NCBI GenBank assembly: GCA_003445095.1
Contig: DLVS01000246.1
Location: forward strand, 1-6,799
Direction of reading: 5' to 3'
Origin: Verrucomicrobiales bacterium
GTDB lineage: Bacteria > Verrucomicrobiota > Verrucomicrobiia > Limisphaerales > UBA9464
DNA length: 6,799 bases
Under the pieces are notes generated by a model, which searched no databases, was not told where the DNA came from, and saw nothing but the letters and a program-made list of their open reading frames with translations. A program made the translations under genes and the position numbers. Each line of letters begins with the position of its first letter. The stretch's first letter is position 1. This document shows, in pieces, positions 1 through 6,799 of the stretch.

Positions 1-1938
<1,938 letters not shown>

Positions 1939-1942
<4 letters not shown>

Positions 1943-3057
1943 TTGGACTTGATGATCTTCGCCAGCCATTCGGCGAAATGTTTCGGTGTGAGCGCGGCGA
2001 TTTCCATTCCGGTCTCGGCCAGCTTTTCCGCCATGGAATGATCGTAAATCGGATTGGCGGCTTGATCGAGTGATGCCAGGCCAAGCAATTTGACTCCCGC
2101 TTCCCGCAAGCGACGACACGTTCCCAGCATCGCGCCGGGAGCTGCGCCTTCGCAGAAATCGCTCACGAGCGCCAACACGGTGCGATGCGGGTTCTCGATC
2201 AGGGTTTCACAATAGTTGAGCGCCTGACCGATGTTCGTGCCACCGCCGAGTTGCACGCTCATCAGCACTTCCACCGGATCATCGACGTGTTCGCTCAAGT
2301 CCACGATGTTCGTGTCGAAGACCACCAACTTCACGCGCACGAGCGGCAACCCGGCGAGAATGCCCGCCATCACCGCGCTGTGAATGACTGAGTCGGCCAT
2401 GCTGCCGCTTTGGTCCACGCAGAGGATGACTTGCCACGGAAGCAGCCGCGTGTTGCGCGCGAAGAAACGCGGGTCTTGCAGGACGATTTGGCCGCGCTTC
2501 GAATCGTAATACTTGAGGTTGCGCCGGATCGTGCCGCGCCAGTCAAAATTCTGCGCGGCCTTTTGCGGGCTGTGGTGAAAGCGATTCAAGCGACCCGACA
2601 ACGCGCGTCGCACTTCGGCTTCCAGCTTGCGCTTAATTTCCTCGACCACTTGCCGGATGATCCGCCGAGCTGTCTGAAGCACCTCGCCCTGCAAATGCCC
2701 GCGGAACGTGAGCAGCGTCTTGAGCAACTCCATGTTCGGTTCGAGCTTCTCCAGGGTCTCCTTGTCCGTAACCAGTTCGGTCAGGCCATAACGGTCGAGC
2801 GCGTGTTTCTCAATCACTTCGACGACCTCGCGGGGAAACAGATCGCGCACCTCGCCAAGCCACGTCGGTACGTTGATCTGGGACGGGTCGAGCGAACCTG
2901 CCTGCTGGCGGTCGCGCACGCCGCGGCCCTGGTATTCGCGCGAATAGAGAAAGTCCAAAGCGGCTTCCATTCGCCCCTCACGCCCCGAGAGCGGAGTGGG
3001 CAATTGCTTCTCGGCGAAGCGGCCGAGAACGAGCCGCCACCGCGGGCGAGTGCTCAT
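1939..3057 (-). CDS. yehP: VWA (von Willebrand factor A) domain protein, YehP-like
   Basis: This 372-residue cytosolic protein is the likely VWA partner of the MoxR ATPase. The VWA domain spans about 205-365 and has a complete metal-ion-dependent adhesion site: D215-x-S217-x-S219 in the segment CVDQSGSM, T274 in GGGTNIG, and D300 in LVSDF. It should therefore bind Mg2+ and a ligand acidic residue. The N-terminal 200 residues are helical and charged, with a long Lys/Arg/Glu-rich stretch at about 125-160 (IIRQVVEEIKRKLEAEVRR) that may be a coiled coil or docking helix. The start at 3057 is supported by an AGGAGG 7 nt upstream, inside the last codons of the DUF5682 gene. The TGA overlaps the ATG of the SWIM gene. 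The length is close to that of E. coli YehP. In RavA-ViaA, NorQ-NorD and CbbQ-CbbO the VWA partner links the ATPase to its substrate, and the same role is inferred here. Confidence 0.93.
3054..3057 (-). other. ATGA stop/start overlap between the DUF5682 and VWA genes
   Basis: The TGA stop of the DUF5682 gene (3056-3054) and the ATG of the VWA gene (3057-3055) share bases. This arrangement usually signals translational coupling and roughly matched expression of the two products. Confidence 0.9.
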
Positions 3058-5627
3058 ACGCCCGCCTCCTGTTTCAACGATGTGGGTGCGACTGGTTCAA
3101 TCCATGACCCCAAACCGTCTTCGTCGAGCGCCTTCTTCACCAGCGCGTTCACGCGAACCGCGGCGAGCGCTTCAGCCTCGCTGACTTCTGGCCGGTACAG
3201 AGTTCCAATCTTCTCGCCTCCATGCAGGCCGGCCACGACGGCGGCGACTTGATCGGCTTCGCGGGGTGTTAAGTCCGCAAAGGCCATTCGGAGATGCGGA
3301 ATTCTCTGGATGAATTCTTCTTCGCTCCACGCCGCGAGCAATCTTTCGACGGCTTCAACGAGCGCAGGTTGTCGCCACGCGAGTTCACGGCAGGTACGCA
3401 AGAGACCGATCAAAAATGCCGTCTGATCGCCAGCCTGGGCGGAGGCGGCATTCAATGACCCTGCCAGGAGTTTGAACAGTTCGGTCTCCGGCAGTCGTCC
3501 GTCTCCGTGCAGCAGACCGGTCACGCCACCAGCCAGCAGCGCCGGGCACTTCGGCAGCAGAAACACTTTCATCAGCGGCTCGTAGAACAGGGCGGCGTCG
3601 AGTGTCTGATCTCCCGCCGCGCTGGAACGAAGCAGGTCACGAATGGCGATCAGCGATTGCAGCATCTCGTTCGCCGCCTCGGCTGGCGTGTCGGCAAGGT
3701 TGTGCAACAAATAGCAGGCACGTTCGTAGGCTTGGCGGATCAGCAACGGAACTTCAATCAGCCGATGCGCTTCGAGCGGTTCGCGTGACTCCCAAAGCAA
3801 GACCAGTTGATCCAACGCATGGGACAGCGAGGTCAGCGAAGGATCATCATTCACCTGGGCGCCAATCAGCGTCAGCAATCTTCCGGTGTATCGGTGCAGT
3901 CCCATCCGGCACGCGTGGACCAGCATCGCCACGGCTTCAGCGGCGCAGCGCCCGCGACCGGCGCTCTCCAATTCGACAATGGCTTGGATCAGGCGATTGG
4001 CGGCAGCTTCTTCGACGTTAGCGCCATAGACGCTGACTTCGACCAAGTGGCTTTCGGTTTGAGGCGTCCATTGGTAACTCCAGTGTTCGAACAGTCGCTC
4101 TAAACTTGCGCCCTTCACAAAGTCCGGTCCTGCGGCCATCACAGCGAACGGAACTTCGAGAAAGGTCAGGCTGTGAAAGAACCGGCTGCTCTGCCGGTGC
4201 GAGGTTTTGCGATACAGATCGAGGGAGCTTTTGCGCCTGACGGAATCCTTGATGTTCAACCGCAGTTTTTGCGCGGTCGCGCGAAAATCTTCGACCAAGG
4301 GCGGCACGCCCGCTTCTGGCGGCACTTCGCCAATCACTGATCCACCCAAAGTGTGACGAGCCAGGCCGAGCACGATTTCGCCTTCGGCGTCCATCGAGCC
4401 CTTTACGAAGCAACTGCGGATCCCATCCAGCAAGTCTTCCCGCGTTGGGCCCGGATGACCTCGCATCAGGGCGAGGCGTCTTGACTGCTCAAGCGCGGCG
4501 ATTTCGTCGGCTGGTGAAAGAGCGACTGCGAGTTTCTTTCGCCGCGTGAGCTGGCCCAGCTCCACGAGGATCTTTGCCGCAAGATCGGCGAATGCCGTGC
4601 CTGAATCATCCTGTCCCGCGGCGCGCCAGAGTTGATCATAATAGAACGGAGACGGCATGCCCGCAGCGTATCCATTGAGGGCGTCTAGTTGCTCGAAACT
4701 GTACCGGATGAGGCAATCCAACCGGTTCCCCTTGGCCCGGTTTGGCGTGGTTTTCGCCGTGGACCTGTCGGCGGCGACCAACTTGGGCAAGACCACCGTG
4801 TGAAGTCCTCCGGTGACAACGAGGATTCGCTCGGTTCCTTTGGCCACTTCGTCTTGAACCGCTGCCGCCATGGCAGACTCGCGGGCGATTGTACCGTCTG
4901 CTTCGAGTTCTTCCGGAGACGCGTCAGCTCGCGCGAAATGACACCAGGCGGCAACGTCACTGATGAATTTCTCGATTACTGAATCGTCCCGGCAGTCTTT
5001 CTTGAGTCGAGTCTCGAACAGATGATCCCAAAGATCGTTGTGGTCGCGGCAGCCCGCCCGACGAGCCAGCGCTTGAAGATATCGACTGCGCCTGAAATGC
5101 CGTTCCGCGAGCAGCGAATCGACGCGCGTCGCATCGGGCTCCTGGACGACTTCATTCACGGCGCGGATTTGATCGGGATAATCCAGGTCCACGAAACGGA
5201 GCGAAGCGCCGATCTCCGTTCCAACCCGCAAGGCAACGAGTTCCGGGGAGTAGTCGCAAAACGGATAGTAAGCCGCGTGTCGCGGTGGACCAAGCAAGGC
5301 GGCAGTTCTGGTCGCGGAGTTTTCAGTTTCGGGTTCTTTCTCCACGAAGCTGGTGTAGATCGCGAACGGCGCCTTGGTTTTTGGATGCAGGACCAGCGGA
5401 ATCAGCGACGTGAAACTGGCCGGGCCTTCGATGAGAATGGCTTGTGGTGTCCGGCGGCGAATGACCGCTTCAAGATACCGAGCACAGGCCGGACTGTGAT
5501 GTCGAATGGGGAAAAAGACGAGCCGATCCGTGATCAGCGTGCTAAGCAGTTCCTTCAGTAGCGAAGCATCGTCACACGCTTCTGACGCGGCGATCTCACC
5601 CGTTGCATTTTCGGCTCCGGACCGCAT
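3054..5627 (-). CDS. yehM: DUF5682 family protein, YehM-like, with TraB/ChaN-like N-terminal motifs
   Basis: This is an 857-residue protein with no signal peptide or clear membrane segment, so it is probably cytosolic. The N-terminal part (about 35-280) carries the DUF5682 hallmarks: FPIRHHSPA at 39-47, an ILIEGP strand at 64-69 (E67), YYPF at 120-123, RESAMA at 249-254 and VTGGLHT at 271-277 (H276). The order His motif, Glu at a strand end, R-x3-MA and a second Gly/His motif resembles the TraB/TIKI/ChaN/EreA hydrolase-like superfamily, so an enzymatic role is plausible (inference). The middle (about 340-530) holds a conserved mixed region. Residues about 540-830 are Leu/Ala-rich and look like stacked helices, perhaps a protein-interaction scaffold. 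It starts 1 nt after the ATPase stop, with only a weak GGA upstream, and its TGA overlaps the VWA start by 4 bp. It is longer than E. coli YehM as I remember it (about 760 residues). No biochemical function is established; the family call is strong. Confidence 0.9.
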   Translation of the reverse strand: MRSGAENATGEIAASEACDDASLLKELLSTLITDRLVFFPIRHHSPACARYLEAVIRRRTPQAILIEGPASFTSLIPLVLHPKTKAPFAIYTSFVEKEPETENSATRTAALLGPPRHAAYYPFCDYSPELVALRVGTEIGASLRFVDLDYPDQIRAVNEVVQEPDATRVDSLLAERHFRRSRYLQALARRAGCRDHNDLWDHLFETRLKKDCRDDSVIEKFISDVAAWCHFARADASPEELEADGTIARESAMAAAVQDEVAKGTERILVVTGGLHTVVLPKLVAADRSTAKTTPNRAKGNRLDCLIRYSFEQLDALNGYAAGMPSPFYYDQLWRAAGQDDSGTAFADLAAKILVELGQLTRRKKLAVALSPADEIAALEQSRRLALMRGHPGPTREDLLDGIRSCFVKGSMDAEGEIVLGLARHTLGGSVIGEVPPEAGVPPLVEDFRATAQKLRLNIKDSVRRKSSLDLYRKTSHRQSSRFFHSLTFLEVPFAVMAAGPDFVKGASLERLFEHWSYQWTPQTESHLVEVSVYGANVEEAAANRLIQAIVELESAGRGRCAAEAVAMLVHACRMGLHRYTGRLLTLIGAQVNDDPSLTSLSHALDQLVLLWESREPLEAHRLIEVPLLIRQAYERACYLLHNLADTPAEAANEMLQSLIAIRDLLRSSAAGDQTLDAALFYEPLMKVFLLPKCPALLAGGVTGLLHGDGRLPETELFKLLAGSLNAASAQAGDQTAFLIGLLRTCRELAWRQPALVEAVERLLAAWSEEEFIQRIPHLRMAFADLTPREADQVAAVVAGLHGGEKIGTLYRPEVSEAEALAAVRVNALVKKALDEDGLGSWIEPVAPTSLKQEAGV
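3065..3070 (-). promoter_or_regulatory. Strong Shine-Dalgarno for the VWA gene
   Basis: On the minus strand AGGAGG lies 7 nt before the VWA ATG, inside the last codons of the DUF5682 gene. It fixes the VWA start at 3057 and would allow direct initiation in addition to coupling through the ATGA overlap. The other junctions of this operon lack a comparable site. Confidence 0.75.
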
Positions 5628-5628
5628 T

Positions 5629-6780
5629 TCATCCGTGCAGCCATTTCTTGGCTTCGTAAAATTGCTGCCAATTCTTGTTGGCCTTCCCGCGAGCCTTTAC
5701 CACCACCTCAAAGTAGTGCTTCAGTTTCTTCAAGTCGTCGGGGTTGTCTTTGAGCACGGTACCGAGAAGTTGCCGCGCGACGTGTCCGCTCTCCAGCCGT
5801 CCATTCCCGAAATACGCCGCGTCCAGCGCTGCGGAGTGACTCACGGCGACCGCTTCAGCCGTGGACATCACGGTCGAGGGTTTCTCTACGACTGTCCCTT
5901 CGTCCGTTCGGCCATGACGCAAGTCGTTGAACGTGGCAACCAGCAGCTCCAGGACGTCCGTCGGACAATCGACTTTCACGGCAGATTCGTGAAGCAGTGA
6001 CTCGGTCTGCTCCTTCACGAGTCGAAGTTCCATCGCCTTATCGGCAAGAGGGGCGACCGTTTCAAAGTTGAAGCGGCGTTTGAGCGCGCTGGACATCTCA
6101 TGCACGCCGCGATCACGCAGATTCGCGGTCGCGATGATATTGAATCCTTTCTCAGCGAACCGCACTGCATCCGCTCCCGGAAGTTCTGGCACTTGAATGC
6201 ACTTGTCGGAAAGCAAGCTGACGAGCGTGTCCTGGATCTCCGGCTGGCAGCGCGTGATCTCCTCAAAGCGCACCAGCGCGCCAAATTTCATCCCGCTGTA
6301 AAGCGGCGAAGCAACCAACGCGCGCGGCGTCGGCCCTTCGGCGAGCAGGAGCGCGTAGTTCCACGAATACTTGATCTGGTCATCGGTCGTGCCCGCCGTT
6401 CCCTGGATGGTAAGCAGTGAATTGCCGGAAATGGCGGCCGACAACAACTCGGAGAGCATGGACTTGGCCGTGCCGGGTTCTCCAACCAGCAGCAGGCCGC
6501 GATTCCCCAGCAACGTCACAATGCAACGCTCGACCAATGCGTCGTCTCCGTAGAATTTCTGCGTGATTGCCGTTTTCTTTTTCACCCCCTGCCACGTATG
6601 CGTGATCGCAGAGTCCGCGCCCACAATGAACTGCCGCACGGCGCGTGGCGACAGCCTCCAACCCCGCGGACGTGGGTTGTTGTCTGCCGTGGTCAGCGCG
6701 GCGAGTTCCTCGGCATAGATCACCTCCGCGGGCGGGCGCACCATTCGCGGTGGGGCGGTAGAGGTTTCTGTTTTGCTCAT
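5629..6780 (-). CDS. yehL: MoxR-type AAA+ ATPase, YehL-like; first gene of the cassette
   Basis: This 383-residue cytosolic AAA+ ATPase probably remodels a client or partner complex together with the VWA protein encoded downstream. Visible motifs are a Walker A GEPGTAKS at residues 100-107 (K106, S107), a Walker B-like LVRFEEITR at about 169-177 with E173/E174, a sensor-1 segment ending in TAN at 218-220, and a likely arginine-finger region LKRRF at 233-237. A C-terminal helical lid follows. The Walker B aspartate is replaced by glutamate (FEE instead of DE); I believe this is common in this subfamily, but it is unusual for MoxR proteins in general. Residues 1-35 look disordered. The ATG at 6780 is the first possible start after an in-frame-independent TGA-containing leader; no clear Shine-Dalgarno is visible in the 19 nt upstream, and Met13 is an alternative. 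The length is close to that of E. coli YehL. The stop lies 1 nt before the next start. The family call is firm; the client is unknown. Confidence 0.93.
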   Translation of the reverse strand: MSKTETSTAPPRMVRPPAEVIYAEELAALTTADNNPRPRGWRLSPRAVRQFIVGADSAITHTWQGVKKKTAITQKFYGDDALVERCIVTLLGNRGLLLVGEPGTAKSMLSELLSAAISGNSLLTIQGTAGTTDDQIKYSWNYALLLAEGPTPRALVASPLYSGMKFGALVRFEEITRCQPEIQDTLVSLLSDKCIQVPELPGADAVRFAEKGFNIIATANLRDRGVHEMSSALKRRFNFETVAPLADKAMELRLVKEQTESLLHESAVKVDCPTDVLELLVATFNDLRHGRTDEGTVVEKPSTVMSTAEAVAVSHSAALDAAYFGNGRLESGHVARQLLGTVLKDNPDDLKKLKHYFEVVVKARGKANKNWQQFYEAKKWLHG

Positions 6781-6799
6781 GGCTGATTCACATCTGAGT
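6781..6799 (-). other. Short leader upstream of the ATPase gene; nothing recognisable
   Basis: Only 19 nt lie upstream of the first gene. There is no clear Shine-Dalgarno and no promoter element. An ATG followed directly by TGA occurs here (ATGTGA), which could be the end of an upstream gene or chance. The operon may extend beyond this edge; in E. coli, DUF4132/MolR-type genes lie upstream of yehL. Confidence 0.4.

Noticed and set aside
2410..3252. 280-codon open frame on the plus strand opposite the VWA gene
   Set aside because: It is fully antisense to a gene with intact MIDAS motifs, its protein shows no recognisable domain, and long antisense frames are expected in GC-rich coding DNA.
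5022..5561. 179-codon plus-strand open frame
   Set aside because: It lies opposite the conserved DUF5682 N-terminus, has an Arg-rich composition typical of shadow frames, and has no family resemblance.
1943..5630. Internal promoters or terminators between the genes
   Set aside because: The junctions are overlaps or a 1-nt gap, with no room for such elements, and no hairpin plus U-tract was seen.

Overview
The window is wholly occupied by one minus-strand operon of four genes, read from right to left. It encodes a MoxR-type AAA+ ATPase (6780-5629), a DUF5682 protein (5627-3054), a von Willebrand factor A (VWA) protein (3057-1939) and a SWIM zinc-finger protein (1942 to the left edge, not closed). 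Gene order, domain content and approximate protein lengths match the poorly characterised Escherichia coli set yehL-yehM-yehP-yehQ. I recognised this from memory of the families; no search was run. The junctions are very tight: a 1-nt gap, then two 4-bp ATGA stop/start overlaps. Co-transcription and translational coupling are therefore very likely.

The sequence is GC-rich with a GC-rich third codon position, and all genes lie on one strand. It fits a high-GC soil or environmental bacterium (Verrucomicrobiota, Planctomycetota, Acidobacteriota or similar) better than an enterobacterium, but there is no rRNA or marker gene to fix the taxonomy. There are no tRNAs, mobile elements, CRISPR arrays or intergenic regions over 20 nt. 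Only 19 nt precede the first gene, so the promoter is outside the window.

Region by region: 6799-6781 is a short leader; 6780-1939 holds three complete genes; 1942-157 holds an intact reading frame for the SWIM protein; 156-1 is an extremely G-rich tract (about 87% G, with an uninterrupted run of 39 G) that would encode polyproline in the SWIM frame. The tract looks like a sequencing or assembly artefact at a contig end, so the true C-terminus of the SWIM protein is probably missing or corrupted.

Inferred teamwork: MoxR ATPases commonly work with a VWA protein to remodel or load metal into a client (RavA-ViaA, NorQ-NorD, CbbQ-CbbO). Here the pair is tied to a large DUF5682 protein whose N-terminal motifs resemble the TraB/TIKI/ChaN hydrolase-like superfamily, and to a SWIM protein that could bind nucleic acid or protein. 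An ATP-driven switch controlling a putative hydrolase effector, with the SWIM protein as sensor or adaptor, is an attractive but unproven model. MoxR-VWA 'ternary' systems have been proposed as conflict or stress systems on comparative-genomic grounds.
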